Below are positions 51,822-60,530 of a stretch of DNA of 64,000 bases, in pieces. Positions within the stretch are counted from its first letter, which is position 1. The number at the start of each line of letters is the position of its first letter. Source of the stretch: an uncultured Prevotella sp. (GTDB lineage Bacteria > Bacteroidota > Bacteroidia > Bacteroidales > Bacteroidaceae); the NCBI GenBank assembly GCA_900550365.1, contig URRR01000006.1, positions 1 to 64,000 on the forward strand, read 5' to 3'. The translations under genes were made by a program, and so were the position numbers. The notes under the pieces are model-generated. The model searched no databases, was not told the origin of the DNA, and saw nothing but the letters and a program-made list of their open reading frames with translations.

Positions 51822-52080
51822 TAATAAGGAGTTAAAGGAGTTAAAGAAGTTATCACTCGCTTCGCTCGTTAGAAGTTAAAGTCGTATGTTTTGTTGCTTG
51901 CATGGCAAATCTCCTTGTCTGCTCGTCTGCTTGTTCCTTGTCTGCTAAGTTAAAAGAAGTTATCACTCGCTTCGCTCGTTAGAAGTTAAAGCCGCATGCT
52001 TCATTAGCAGACGAGGGACAAGCAGACGAGCAGACAAGGAGATATGCCGTTTTTCTTAATTCTTCCCTCTTAATTCTTAA
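51822..52080. repeat. Two inverse copies of the 110-bp repeat flanked by simple-repeat arms
   Basis: AGTTATCACTCGCTTCGCTC recurs at 51849 and 51959, exactly 110 bp apart, each followed by GTTAGAAGTTAAAG and a GACAAG/GCAGACGAG-type segment. It is the reverse complement of the unit at 61413-61742. Left flank AAGGAGTTAAAGGAGTTAAAG, right flank TTCTTAATTCTTCCCTCTTA. Confidence 0.75.
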
Positions 52081-52097
52081 CTAAAAACCTCTCTTCT

Positions 52098-52190
52098 GTA
52101 ACTGCTTGATAATCAGACGATTTGCAAAAGACGGCCTTTTAGCGTGCGATTGACGGCCTTTCGGAAAGCAAAAGACGGCCTTTTGCAACG
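52098..52190 (-). repeat. Palindromic AAAAGACGGCC element, copy 6, with tail
   Basis: Inverse orientation to copies 3 and 5: tail GTAACTGCTTGATAATCAGACG (52099-52120), then GCAAAAGACGGCCTTTTAGC, GATTGACGGCCTTTCGG and GCAAAAGACGGCCTTTTGC. Confidence 0.8.
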
Positions 52191-52275
52191 GAGGTGGATA
52201 TCCATGCTCTGCCGGCAGACGGCGGTCAGGGCTTTTATATATCTGTTTGCGGGTTAAATTCACGGTAATCCGTTA

Positions 52276-52306
52276 TTGTAGGAATCATGCTTTTGCATAT
52301 TTTTGC
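52276..52306 (+). promoter_or_regulatory. Promoter of the hypothetical secreted protein gene
   Basis: TTG (52276-52278), 19-bp spacing and TATTTTTGC (52298-52306); leader to 52346 about 35 nt. Confidence 0.65.
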
Positions 52307-52345
52307 GACATAAGATATATTATAATTTGATTAAAACGGAATATT

Positions 52346-52951
52346 ATGAAAAAAGCAATTAAGACACTTTGCGTTGCGGCCATAGCAATGTTCGCTATCC
52401 CGCAACATGCCGACGCACAGTTTTTCAAGAAACTGAAAGAGGCTGCCGCCAACGTAGTCAAGGAGACTATTGCGGGCGAGACAACGACAGAGAGCACCGC
52501 TGCGGCGACAAAAGAAACGGCGCCGGCCGTCAACTTCGTTACCTCGGCGTCTGGAGTAAGCGTGGGAAACCCCGCTGCGTCACACTTCGACCTTGAGTTT
52601 GTCGAGGCTGTTGGCAACAAGGCAAGCAATACGGTGACTATCTATGTCAAGGCGACAGCCAAAGACCTGAACTATTCGCAGGCGTATATCGGCGGGCGGA
52701 ATGACGGTAAGGCGTATGACGCCGACGGCAACGAATACAAGACCGGAAGCTATGGCGACGCCAAGGCATTGACCGTAGGTATTCCTGTAAAGTATGAGTT
52801 CGCAAAGTTTGAGAGAGTTCCCGCAACAGTTAACAAACTTCTCATTGTGTACGGCGGCTGGTATCTGGATGCAAACAGTCGCAGCACGTCAGGCCTTAAC
52901 TTCACGAAAGAGGCCATACAGCTGAAGAATGTGCCCATAACATGGGAATAG
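52346..52951 (+). CDS. Hypothetical exported protein
   Basis: 201-aa protein with a signal peptide (MKKAIKTLCVAAIAMFAIPQHADAQ), a basic FFKKLKEAAANVVKE helix, a Thr/Ala-rich linker (~40-62) and a beta-rich C-terminal domain (FDLEFVEAVGNKASNTVTIYVKATAKDLNYSQAYIGGRND ... KYEFAKFERVPATVNKLLIVYGG). I recognise no family. It has its own promoter and no operon partner. A periplasmic or surface role is all that can be inferred. Confidence 0.75.
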   Translation: MKKAIKTLCVAAIAMFAIPQHADAQFFKKLKEAAANVVKETIAGETTTESTAAATKETAPAVNFVTSASGVSVGNPAASHFDLEFVEAVGNKASNTVTIYVKATAKDLNYSQAYIGGRNDGKAYDADGNEYKTGSYGDAKALTVGIPVKYEFAKFERVPATVNKLLIVYGGWYLDANSRSTSGLNFTKEAIQLKNVPITWE

Positions 52952-53018
52952 AAAAGCATGGGAAAACAATGAAGTCCCCTTATGTTGTCCGTGAGGACGG
53001 CATAAGGGGACGCTTATT

Positions 53019-53594
53019 TTAATAAAGAAGCAGCAGCCCTGCCGCTCCGGCATAGCATATCATGCGTATCGGATTAATCTTGAAGTGCATCGTGCCTACG
53101 AACGACGCCACGAAAAGGAAGCAACTGATCCAGAACTGCCAGGGGTTGACGTCGGGTGCGCTGAAGTTCTCTTCGGTCATCAGCAGCAGTGTGGCGGCGG
53201 CCAGCAGACCTACAACAGCCGGACGGAGACCGGAGAATATGCTCTGAACGAACTGCGTGTTCATGTATTTCAGCAGTATCTTGGCTATCAGTATCATCAG
53301 GATGAACGACGGCAACACCAGCGCGAACGTGGCCGTAGCGCTGCCGAGGATTGACATCCCGTAGCCGAAGCCGGCATTGTGCACGGCCGTGTAGCCGCAG
53401 TAAGTGGCCGAGTTGATGCCTATCGGGCCGGGGGTCATCTGGCTGATGGCCACAATGTCGGTAAACTCTGACGTGGTGAGCCAGCCGTGGTTGTGGACAA
53501 CCTCGCCCTGAATTAACGACAACATGCCGTAACCTCCGCCGAAACCGAACAGCCCGATTTGGAAAAACGTAATGAAAAGCTCAAGAAATATCAT
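53019..53594 (-). CDS. Chromate transporter family protein (half-size subunit)
   Basis: 191-aa inner-membrane protein of the CHR family in its short, single-domain form. The N-terminal FQIGLFGFGGGYGMLSLIQGEVV and ISQMTPGPIGINSATYCGY are the conserved CHR motifs; about six hydrophobic segments follow. Short CHR proteins act in pairs encoded by adjacent genes, as with the gene at 53818. Export of chromate is proven for some members only, so the substrate here is uncertain. Confidence 0.87.
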   Translation of the reverse strand: MIFLELFITFFQIGLFGFGGGYGMLSLIQGEVVHNHGWLTTSEFTDIVAISQMTPGPIGINSATYCGYTAVHNAGFGYGMSILGSATATFALVLPSFILMILIAKILLKYMNTQFVQSIFSGLRPAVVGLLAAATLLLMTEENFSAPDVNPWQFWISCFLFVASFVGTMHFKINPIRMICYAGAAGLLLLY

Positions 53595-53603
53595 CGCATT
53601 TAA

Positions 53604-53815
53604 TTAAGAATTAAGAGTTAATAATTAAGAAAATGGTTTGGAGTCAAGGAGTTGAAGGGAGTTAAGGAGTTAAGACATTTGCTTGTTTCAGTTAAGAATT
53701 TAAGGAAAGCCAATTAAGAAAAAAGAGTGTGAAGTAAGATTATATCCTGGCCGTATGATTAATTCGCCTTGCATGTTTTCTTAATTCTTCATTCTTAACT
53801 CTTAATCCCACGTTT
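53604..53815. repeat. Purine-arm/pyrimidine-arm element between the two transporter genes
   Basis: Left arm TAATTAAGAATTAAGAGTTA (53599-53635) with GGAGTTGAAGGGAGTTAAGGAG, right arm TTTCTTAATTCTTCATTCTTAACTC (53778-53804). It is an imperfect inverted repeat like 49670-49905. Confidence 0.65.
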
Positions 53816-53817
53816 TC

Positions 53818-54363
53818 TCATTCCGTCGGCTTGATGTACTTGCCGTACACGAAACCGCCGATGCCCGCTATCAGTATGACGTAAATAGGAGACACTCCGA
53901 GCATCCATATCGCCAGCGCGCAGGCAATAGGTATCCAGCAGTTGGTGAGCGTTATCTTGGCGCTCTTGGCCATGTTGAACGTCGGCACGGCTATAAGAGC
54001 AACCACGGTGGGGCGTATTCCGCGGAATATCGCCGCCACAACCTTGTTGTCCTCAAACTGATGGAAGAACATCGCGATAGCCAGTATGATAAGAAACGAG
54101 GGCAGGGCAGTGCCAAGTGCCATGCACAACGCGCCTCTCAGCTTGCGCAGACGGTAACCTATGAACACACTGATGTTTATCGCCATGACGCCAGGACAGC
54201 TCTGGGCAACAGCTATCATGTCGAGAAAGTCATCCTTGGTTATCCATTTATGTTTGTCAACTACCTCCGTCTCAATAATCGGAATCATGGCATATCCGCC
54301 TCCAAGGGTGAACAGGCCTATCTTGAAAAACGTCTTGAAACTGTCTAAATAAAAGTTGGACAT
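53818..54363 (-). CDS. Chromate transporter family protein (partner half)
   Basis: 181-aa inner-membrane CHR-family half protein: FYLDSFKTFFKIGLFTLGGGYAMIPIIETEVVDKHKWI, AVAQSCPGVMAINISVFIGYRLR and several hydrophobic segments. It pairs with the gene at 53019 to form a heterodimeric transporter. The frame runs back to 54432 through repeat sequence (54378-54466), so the ATG at 54363 is the start. It lies 106 bp downstream of purL. Confidence 0.87.
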   Translation of the reverse strand: MSNFYLDSFKTFFKIGLFTLGGGYAMIPIIETEVVDKHKWITKDDFLDMIAVAQSCPGVMAINISVFIGYRLRKLRGALCMALGTALPSFLIILAIAMFFHQFEDNKVVAAIFRGIRPTVVALIAVPTFNMAKSAKITLTNCWIPIACALAIWMLGVSPIYVILIAGIGGFVYGKYIKPTE

Positions 54364-54377
54364 AATTGTATTGAGTG

Positions 54378-54466
54378 AAAAACTAAAAGTGAAAAGTGAA
54401 GAGTGAAAAATCCGGATGCCTGATTTCCGCATGCGGATTCTTCACTTTTCACTCTTCACTTCTCAT
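54378..54466. repeat. Snap-back repeat element downstream of purL
   Basis: Purine arm AAAAGTGAAAAGTGAAGAGT, centre CCGGATGCCTGATTTCCGCATGCGG (54410-54434, itself partly palindromic) and pyrimidine arm TTCTTCACTTTTCACTCTTC. It has the same architecture and arm sequence as the element inside purL at 57288-57377. Confidence 0.75.
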
Positions 54467-54468
54467 GT

Positions 54469-57400
54469 TTATCTTGCTTCAATCCACTTGCGTGCATTGA
54501 CAAACGCCTCAATCCACGGCGTAACGTCGTCGTTGCGGCGGTCAGCCGGGTACCATGCGTTCTGCCATGGGAATATCGCACGCTCGAGATGAGGCATCAT
54601 CGCGAGGTGGCGTCCGTCAGCCGAGCAGATGCCGGCCACGGCGTAGTCAGAGCCGTTCGGGTTGCCCGGATACTCTGAGTAGTGGTATTTAGCCACGACG
54701 TTGTACTTGTCTTCGCCCTCAGGCAGATAGAACTTGCCTTCTCCGTGGGCCACCCAGATGCCGAGACTGCTGCCTGAAAGCGAGCCGAACATCACGCTGT
54801 TGTTCTGCGGAATGTCAAGACCGAGGAACGCACTCTCGAACTTCCGTGAGTCGTTATGCAGCATCTTGGCACGCTTCTCGTGCTCGGGATTGATGAGGTT
54901 AAGCTCTACCATGAGCTGGCAACCGTTGCATATGCCGAGCGAGAGGGTGTCCTTGCGGGCATAGAACTTGTCGAGAGCCTCTTTCGCTTTAGGGTTGAAG
55001 AGGAACGCTCCGGCCCATCCCTTGGCGCTGCCGAGCACGTCTGAGTTGGAGAAACCGCCGCAGAACACGATCATGTTGATGTCTTCCAGCGTCTCGCGGC
55101 CCGTGATAAGGTCGGTCATCATAACGTCCTTGACGTCAAATCCGGCAAGATACAGCGAGTAAGCCATCTCGCGTTCGCCGTTGGTTCCTTTCTCGCGGAT
55201 GATTGCCGCCTTGACTCCTGACGGCTCGCGGCGGTCCGCCGAAATGCCGTATTGTGACAGTTTGCCGGTGAACCCGTCGTTAAACTTCATCACGAGAGGC
55301 TGCTTCTTGTAGTTGTCGCGGCGTGCTTCGGCGCATCCGTTCATGCTCTGGTCGCGGTCAAGCAGGTATGAAGTCTTGTACCATACGTCGCGCATCGCGT
55401 CGATATCGAACTCATGTGAGAAGCCGCCTTTGCTTATCTTGAGCTTGCGTGACGACGTTTCAGGACGCCCGATGCAGGCGTAGCAGATGCCGTTGTCGTC
55501 AAGCAGGTCCTCGAAATCGTCCTTGTGGCTGTCTGAAACCTGAACAATAACGCCTGGATTTTCGGCCATAAGTATCTTCACAATGTCCTCACAGTCGAAC
55601 ATGTCGAGGCTTACGCTCATGCCGCCCTCCGTGTTTGCGAAGCACATCTCAAGCAATGTGGTCACCATGCCGCCTGCGCTGATGTCGTGGCCGGCCATAA
55701 TCCAGCCGTTGTTTATCAGCTCCTGAACAGAGTTGAAGGCGTTACGGAAGTAGTCTGGGTTCTTCACCGTGGGCACATCATCACCCACCTTGCCGAGCGA
55801 CTGGGCAAAAGCGCTGCCTCCGAGGCGCAGCTCATCGTAAGAGAAATCTATGTGGTAAAGGCTTGACTTGCCGTCGTTTACGAGTACGGGAGACACCACC
55901 TTGCGTATGTCTGACACCTGTCCTCCACTGCTTACGATGACCGTTCCCGGGCTGATAATCTTCTGTCCGTCGGGATATTGCTGGCTCATTGAGAGCGAAT
56001 CCTTACCCGTCGGCACGTTCACTTTTATCGCACAGCAGAAGTCAGAGAGTGCTTTAACCGCGCTGTAGAGGCGCGCGTCCTCGCCCTCCTGCGAGCGGCA
56101 GGGCCACATCCAGTTGGCCGAGAGGCTTACGCTGTCGAGCCCTTCCTCAAGCGGAGCCCACACAATGTTGGTCAATGACTCAGCTACTGACAGCACGCTG
56201 CCGGCCTCCGGCGATGCCAGACCTGCCTGCGGAGCATGTCCGAGGGCTGTGGCGATGCCCTTGCGGCCACGGTAATCCAGCGCAACAACACCGCAGTCAG
56301 AGAGCGGAAGCTGTATGCGGCCCTGGCACTGCTGGCGGGCTATCTTGCCGGTGACGCTGCGGTCCACCTTGTTTGTCAGCCAGTCCTTACATGCTACGGC
56401 CTCAAGCTGGAGCACGCGGCCTACATATTCATCAAGCGCCGCACCCACATTGGAGTGTGCGTAACTTACGTTCTCATAATGTCTTACCACCGTGTTGTCC
56501 CTCATATATGTCTTGGGAGAGTGGCCGAACATCTGCGCCACGTCAAGGTCGAACGGCTTAACACCGTCGCCCTGCACAAAACTGAAGTGGGCGTCGCCCG
56601 TGGTTTCGCCTACGACATATAGCGGGGCGCGCTCGCGCTCGGCAATTTTGCGCACGTGTTCGATATGCTTTTCGTCAATCAAGAGACCCATTCGCTCCTG
56701 GCTCTCGTTGGCGATTATCTCCTTGCTTGACAGCGTTTTATCGCCGATAGGCAGCTTGGTCATGTCTATCTGGCCGCCGCATTCCTCAACAAGCTCGGAC
56801 AGACAGTTTACGTGACCTGCCGAACCGTGGTCGTGGATGCTGACAACGGGATTCACATCCTCCTCACAAAGGGCGCGCACAAGGTTGTATGCACGCTTCT
56901 GCATCTCCGGGTTGGCACGCTGAACGGCGTTCAGCTCGATGCCGTTAGAGTAGCGTCCGGTGTCAACCGACGACACACTGCCGCCGCCGAGACCGATGCG
57001 GTAGTTGTCACCGCCTACAACCACAATCTTGTTTCCTTTCTTCGGCTCTTTCTTCAGACAGTCGCGCTTCGTTCCATAGCCCACACCTCCGGCAAGCATT
57101 ATTACCTTGTCGTAAGCGTACTTCTCGTCGCCTTCCTTATGTTCGAAGGTCAACACAGAACCGCAAATCAGCGGTTGGCCGAACTTGTTACCGAAATCTG
57201 AAGCACCGTTTGATGCCTTTATCAATATTTGTTCAGGCGTCTGATACAGCCATTTGCGCACGGGCAGAATGTCTTCCCAGTCCCTTTTGAGTGAAGAATT
57301 AAGAGTTAAGAGTGAAGAGTTGCCGCTTGCAGAGCCATTGGATTCTTCACTTTTCCCTTTCCCTTCTTCACTTAACCTCGGGTAAGCGGTCATGTAAACA

Positions 57401-58257
57401 GCCGTACCGGCTATCGGCCACGAGCCTGTTCCGCCGCCCATACGGTCGCGGATTTCGCCTCCCGTGCCTGTAGCCGCGCCGTTGAAAGGCTCTACGGTGG
57501 TAGGGAAGTTATGCGTTTCGGCCTTCAGCGAGATGACGCTCTCAATGTCTTTGACACGGAACCAGTCAGAAGTCGACTGGTCTTCGGGCGCGAACTGCTC
57601 GATTACAGGGCCTTGTGCAAAAGCCACATTATCCTTATAAGCGCTGAGTATATGGTGCGGATTCTCTTTTGTTGTCTTCTTGATCATGTTGAAGAGTGAA
57701 GACTCCATCTCCTTGCCGTCGATGATGAACACTCCGCCGAATATCTTATGACGGCAGTGCTCAGAGTTAATCTGGGCGAAGCCGAATATCTCAGAGTCGG
57801 TCAGAGGGCGTCCCAGCTCCTTCTCTATCTTGTGAAGGTACTCTATTTCTTCGGGCGACAGCGCCAGACCTTCCTGCTCGTTGTATTCCTCCAGGTTGTC
57901 AACGTGCTTGATAGGCTCGGGCTTATGGTTCACGGTAAACACCGCCTGGTCCAGCCCGTCATACATGCGCTGCAGCATCGGGTCATGGTCGGCATCCTTG
58001 GAACTTACGGGAAAGTACTCCTCTATGCGTGAGATGCCTTTCAGATTCATGTTCTGCGTTATCTCAACGGCGTTGGTGCTCCACGGTGTTATCATCTCGC
58101 GGCGCGGACCTACGAAGTAACCGGCAATCCTGTCGCCTTCAATCAGCGTTGCGTCGCCATACAACCAGCACAGTTCCTTGATTTCTTCTTGTGAAAGCTG
58201 ATGGTCAACCTCGGTTGCAATCACGCTTTCAGATGGGGTCTTGAAAAAAAGAATCAT
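54469..58257 (-). CDS. purL: Phosphoribosylformylglycinamidine synthase, with an in-frame repeat insertion
   Basis: 1262-aa single-chain (large) PurL converting FGAR to FGAM in purine synthesis. The FGAM synthetase core has GFAQINSEHCRHKIFGG, SLKAETHNFPTTVEPFNGAATGTGGEIRDRMGGG and a second AIRS-like half (VNVPTGKDSLSMSQQYPDG, IMAGHDISAGGMVTTLLEMCF). The C-terminal glutaminase domain has FCGGFSNSDVLGSAKGWA, the nucleophile Cys in GICNGCQLM (~1110) and the catalytic His in MMPHLERAIFPW (~1222), so all activities are present. Residues ~295-325 (LSEEGKGKSEESNGSASGNSSLLTLNSSLK) interrupt the usual YPRL...KRDWE loop and are encoded by a snap-back repeat element. Its own -7 box lies 33 bp upstream. 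Confidence 0.95.
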   Translation of the reverse strand: MILFFKTPSESVIATEVDHQLSQEEIKELCWLYGDATLIEGDRIAGYFVGPRREMITPWSTNAVEITQNMNLKGISRIEEYFPVSSKDADHDPMLQRMYDGLDQAVFTVNHKPEPIKHVDNLEEYNEQEGLALSPEEIEYLHKIEKELGRPLTDSEIFGFAQINSEHCRHKIFGGVFIIDGKEMESSLFNMIKKTTKENPHHILSAYKDNVAFAQGPVIEQFAPEDQSTSDWFRVKDIESVISLKAETHNFPTTVEPFNGAATGTGGEIRDRMGGGTGSWPIAGTAVYMTAYPRLSEEGKGKSEESNGSASGNSSLLTLNSSLKRDWEDILPVRKWLYQTPEQILIKASNGASDFGNKFGQPLICGSVLTFEHKEGDEKYAYDKVIMLAGGVGYGTKRDCLKKEPKKGNKIVVVGGDNYRIGLGGGSVSSVDTGRYSNGIELNAVQRANPEMQKRAYNLVRALCEEDVNPVVSIHDHGSAGHVNCLSELVEECGGQIDMTKLPIGDKTLSSKEIIANESQERMGLLIDEKHIEHVRKIAERERAPLYVVGETTGDAHFSFVQGDGVKPFDLDVAQMFGHSPKTYMRDNTVVRHYENVSYAHSNVGAALDEYVGRVLQLEAVACKDWLTNKVDRSVTGKIARQQCQGRIQLPLSDCGVVALDYRGRKGIATALGHAPQAGLASPEAGSVLSVAESLTNIVWAPLEEGLDSVSLSANWMWPCRSQEGEDARLYSAVKALSDFCCAIKVNVPTGKDSLSMSQQYPDGQKIISPGTVIVSSGGQVSDIRKVVSPVLVNDGKSSLYHIDFSYDELRLGGSAFAQSLGKVGDDVPTVKNPDYFRNAFNSVQELINNGWIMAGHDISAGGMVTTLLEMCFANTEGGMSVSLDMFDCEDIVKILMAENPGVIVQVSDSHKDDFEDLLDDNGICYACIGRPETSSRKLKISKGGFSHEFDIDAMRDVWYKTSYLLDRDQSMNGCAEARRDNYKKQPLVMKFNDGFTGKLSQYGISADRREPSGVKAAIIREKGTNGEREMAYSLYLAGFDVKDVMMTDLITGRETLEDINMIVFCGGFSNSDVLGSAKGWAGAFLFNPKAKEALDKFYARKDTLSLGICNGCQLMVELNLINPEHEKRAKMLHNDSRKFESAFLGLDIPQNNSVMFGSLSGSSLGIWVAHGEGKFYLPEGEDKYNVVAKYHYSEYPGNPNGSDYAVAGICSADGRHLAMMPHLERAIFPWQNAWYPADRRNDDVTPWIEAFVNARKWIEAR
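57288..57377 (-). repeat. Snap-back repeat element inserted in frame in purL
   Basis: On the minus strand: AGTGAAGAAGGGAAAGGGAA...GTGAAGAAT, centre CCAATGGCTCTGCAAGCGGC, then ACTCTTCACTCTTAACTCTT...TTCACT. Its arms match the intergenic elements at 54378 and 53604. It adds ~29 low-complexity residues (Ser/Glu/Leu-rich) without frameshift or stop. Confidence 0.8.
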
Positions 58258-58289
58258 ACCTTTTCTTGTTTTGTTATATTAAGATAGGT

Positions 58290-58298
58290 GCAAACTTA
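58290..58298 (-). promoter_or_regulatory. -7 box of purL
   Basis: TAAGTTTGC on the minus strand, 33 bp before the start codon. No good -33 element at the usual distance. 58299-58480 holds nothing else recognisable. Confidence 0.55.
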
Positions 58299-58480
58299 CG
58301 AATTTTCGTTGGAATAAACGAATAAAACAAAAATAATGAAACAACTTGCTCTAATTTATTCGTTTAATGCTGCATAAATCATGCATGTTATGGCTGTTCA
58401 GCAGCTTTGATAAACTTGTTTTCTGAAAAGAATCAGCCCACCCTTTGCCGGTCAGGAAATGTGTTGATGCCGGCTGTTTT

Positions 58481-58616
58481 GCGATTTGCCGTCTTTTGCG
58501 TTGTAAAAGACGGCAAATCGTAAGACGAAAGACGGCCTTTTGGAAAGCAAAAGGCCGTCTTTTACAAACCGCCGGGTTGTGGCTTGTTTAATATGTTGAT
58601 AATCAATGCGTTACGG
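58481..58616 (+). repeat. Palindromic AAAAGACGGC element, copy 7, with tail
   Basis: CGATTTGCCGTCTTTT-GCGTTGT-AAAAGACGGCAAATCG (58482-58520) and AAAGACGGCCTTTT-GGAAAGC-AAAAGGCCGTCTTT (58528-58562) are two perfect hairpins; tail TGTTGATAATCAATGCGTTAC (58593-58613). Confidence 0.8.
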
Positions 58617-58701
58617 ATGGCGGTGCCGCGGTGTGGAATTGCTGCGGCATAATGAGCCGATGAAGGCTCGCCCGTGGCCTGCCGTGTGGGCGGACGGTGA
58701 G

Positions 58702-59547
58702 TTATCCGTAAGTCTCGACGAGCATCTTGATGAATGCCGGGTCGTTGAAGTTTATCGTTCCCGTGTCGTGGCGGTTAAGTTTCGCTATGCCTGCCATGTC
58801 CTCATCGGTAAGCTTGAAGTCGAAAATGTTGAAATTTTCGGCCATGCGCTCTTTGTGAGTGCTCTTCGGTATGGCTGCTATTCCCCGCTGGGTGAGCCAG
58901 CGCAGAGCCACTTGTGCCTCTGTCTTGCCGTACTTTGCGCCTATCTGTTTCAGCAGAGGATTGCCGAATACGGCGTCAGAGCCTTGTCCGCCGAGCGGTC
59001 CCCATGCCGTCATGCGAGTGCCGTATTGTGCCAGGTAAGGCTGTATGCCGTCCTGCTGGACGGTCACGTTGCACTGCAACTGGTTCATGGCAGGTTTCGT
59101 GTTGACGTGCATGGCAAAGTCAACGAAGCGTCCCGCCTGGAAGTTCGACACGCCTATGGCGCGCACCTTGCCCTCTTGAAGTGCCTTCTCCATTGCCCTC
59201 CACGAGCCGTAAATGTCGCCGTACTGCTGGTGGATGAGCAGCAGGTCGATGTAGTCAGTGCGCAGTTTCCTTAGCGATTCGTCAATGCTGCGGGCGCATT
59301 TGTCCTCACCTGCGTTTGAAATCCACACCTTCGTCGTGATGAAAAGCTCGTTGCGCGGCAGGCCGCTCTTAGCTATCGCCGCGCCTACACCCTCCTCGTT
59401 GAAGTAAGCCTGAGCCGTGTCTATGTGGCGGTAGCCCGTCTCCAGGGCGTCGCTTACGCAGCGCTCGCACTCATCGGGGCTAACGAGAAAAACTCCGTAG
59501 CCCAGTAACGGCATCTCGATACCGTTGTTCAGTGTTATTGTTTCCAT
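58702..59547 (-). CDS. Aldo/keto reductase (AKR5-like)
   Basis: 281-aa NADPH-dependent reductase. Catalytic tetrad by position: Asp43 (HIDTAQAY), Tyr48, Lys73 (FITTKVW) and His106 (LLLIHQQYG), all present. C-terminal LRWLTQRGIAAIPKSTHKERMAENFNIFDFKL is the cofactor-binding signature of the 2,5-diketo-D-gluconate reductase-like group. It lies 24 bp downstream of a close paralogue and divergent from an AraC gene that probably regulates both. Physiological substrate unknown. Confidence 0.92.
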   Translation of the reverse strand: METITLNNGIEMPLLGYGVFLVSPDECERCVSDALETGYRHIDTAQAYFNEEGVGAAIAKSGLPRNELFITTKVWISNAGEDKCARSIDESLRKLRTDYIDLLLIHQQYGDIYGSWRAMEKALQEGKVRAIGVSNFQAGRFVDFAMHVNTKPAMNQLQCNVTVQQDGIQPYLAQYGTRMTAWGPLGGQGSDAVFGNPLLKQIGAKYGKTEAQVALRWLTQRGIAAIPKSTHKERMAENFNIFDFKLTDEDMAGIAKLNRHDTGTINFNDPAFIKMLVETYG

Positions 59548-59571
59548 GTGTCCTGTATTTCTAAAGATTGT

Positions 59572-60417
59572 TTAATGTATCTTATGCGTGCCTATCCATT
59601 TGGTCGTGGCGAGGTCCATGTCGTCGTAAATAGGGCTCTTGCCCGTGTCAAGAACTGCTATGCGCCGCATCTCCTCGTCGTTGAGCGTGAAGTCAAAGAT
59701 ATTGAAATTCTCCGCCATTCGCTCCTTGCGCACCGATTTAGGGATGACCACCACGCCCCTCTGGTTCAGCCAGCGGAGTATCACCTGACCCGTTGTCTTG
59801 CCGTGGCTGTCGGCTATTGCCTTAAGCGTAGGGTTGTTGAAGATGTCGCGCTGACCCTCGGCGAAGGGGGCCCAGGCCTCGTGCTGTATGCCCTCCTGCT
59901 TCAGGAAGGCGTTGGCCTGGCGCTGCTGGAAGAAGGGATGAGTCTCAAGCTGGTTTACGGCAGGCTTCACCTCGTTGTGCAGGAAGAGGTCTTGCAGACG
60001 CTCACACGAGAAGCTCGTAACGCCTATCGCACGTATGCGCCCCTCCTTCAGCAGGCGTTCGGCGGCGCGCCAGGCCGCATAATAGTTGCCGTAAGGCTTG
60101 TGGAGCAGGTACAGGTCGAGGTAGTCGAGGCCGAGCAGCGACATCGACTTGTCGAAGGCACGCAGCGCGTCGTCATACTCATAGTCCTGAACCCACAGCT
60201 TGGTGGTTACGAATACGTCCTCGCGGCGCAGCCCGCTGTGGCGGATAGCGTCGCCTACCTGCTTCTCGTTGAAATACGATGCCGCCGTGTCAATCATCCG
60301 GTAGCCCACTTCGAGCGCGTCGCTCACGCAGCGTTCGGTCTCGTTTTCAGGTATCTGATATACCCCGAAGCCTATCGCCGGCATCATTATGCCGTTGTTA
60401 AGTCTTACTTCTTTCAT
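59572..60417 (-). CDS. Aldo/keto reductase (AKR5-like), paralogue
   Basis: 281-aa enzyme with the same tetrad positions: Asp43 (MIDTAASY), Tyr48, Lys73 (FVTTKLW), His106 (LYLLHKPYG), and the cofactor motif LRWLNQRGVVVIPKSVRKERMAENFNIFDFTL. It is equal in length to the downstream gene, suggesting tandem duplication. First gene of the pair; its -7 box (60444-60452) faces away from the AraC promoter. Likely aldehyde or ketone detoxification (inference). Confidence 0.92.
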   Translation of the reverse strand: MKEVRLNNGIMMPAIGFGVYQIPENETERCVSDALEVGYRMIDTAASYFNEKQVGDAIRHSGLRREDVFVTTKLWVQDYEYDDALRAFDKSMSLLGLDYLDLYLLHKPYGNYYAAWRAAERLLKEGRIRAIGVTSFSCERLQDLFLHNEVKPAVNQLETHPFFQQRQANAFLKQEGIQHEAWAPFAEGQRDIFNNPTLKAIADSHGKTTGQVILRWLNQRGVVVIPKSVRKERMAENFNIFDFTLNDEEMRRIAVLDTGKSPIYDDMDLATTKWIGTHKIH

Positions 60418-60443
60418 GATGAAAATATATTAATGTTTGTGGT

Positions 60444-60452
60444 GCAAAGATA
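60444..60452 (-). promoter_or_regulatory. -7 box of the aldo/keto reductase pair
   Basis: TATCTTTGC on the minus strand, 26 bp before the start. The divergent AraC -7 box is 67 bp away, so shared control is possible. Confidence 0.65.
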
Positions 60453-60518
60453 GTATAGCGGCGTTGAAAAGCTGTTATGAATTTCTGATTGATATTTTCA
60501 CTTTTCGTGGTTTTTGTC

Positions 60519-60527
60519 TAATTTTGC
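60519..60527 (+). promoter_or_regulatory. -7 box abutting the AraC start codon
   Basis: TAATTTTGC ends 3 bases before the first ATG (60531). Since transcription normally starts ~5 bases after this box, the mRNA would be leaderless from 60531, or translation begins at a later ATG such as 60600. Confidence 0.55.
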
Positions 60528-60530
60528 GGC

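Noticed and set aside
59548..60453. 301-codon open frame antisense to the upstream aldo/keto reductase
   Set aside because: Catalytic tetrad and cofactor motifs on the minus strand identify the real gene; the plus frame also runs into the divergent promoter region.
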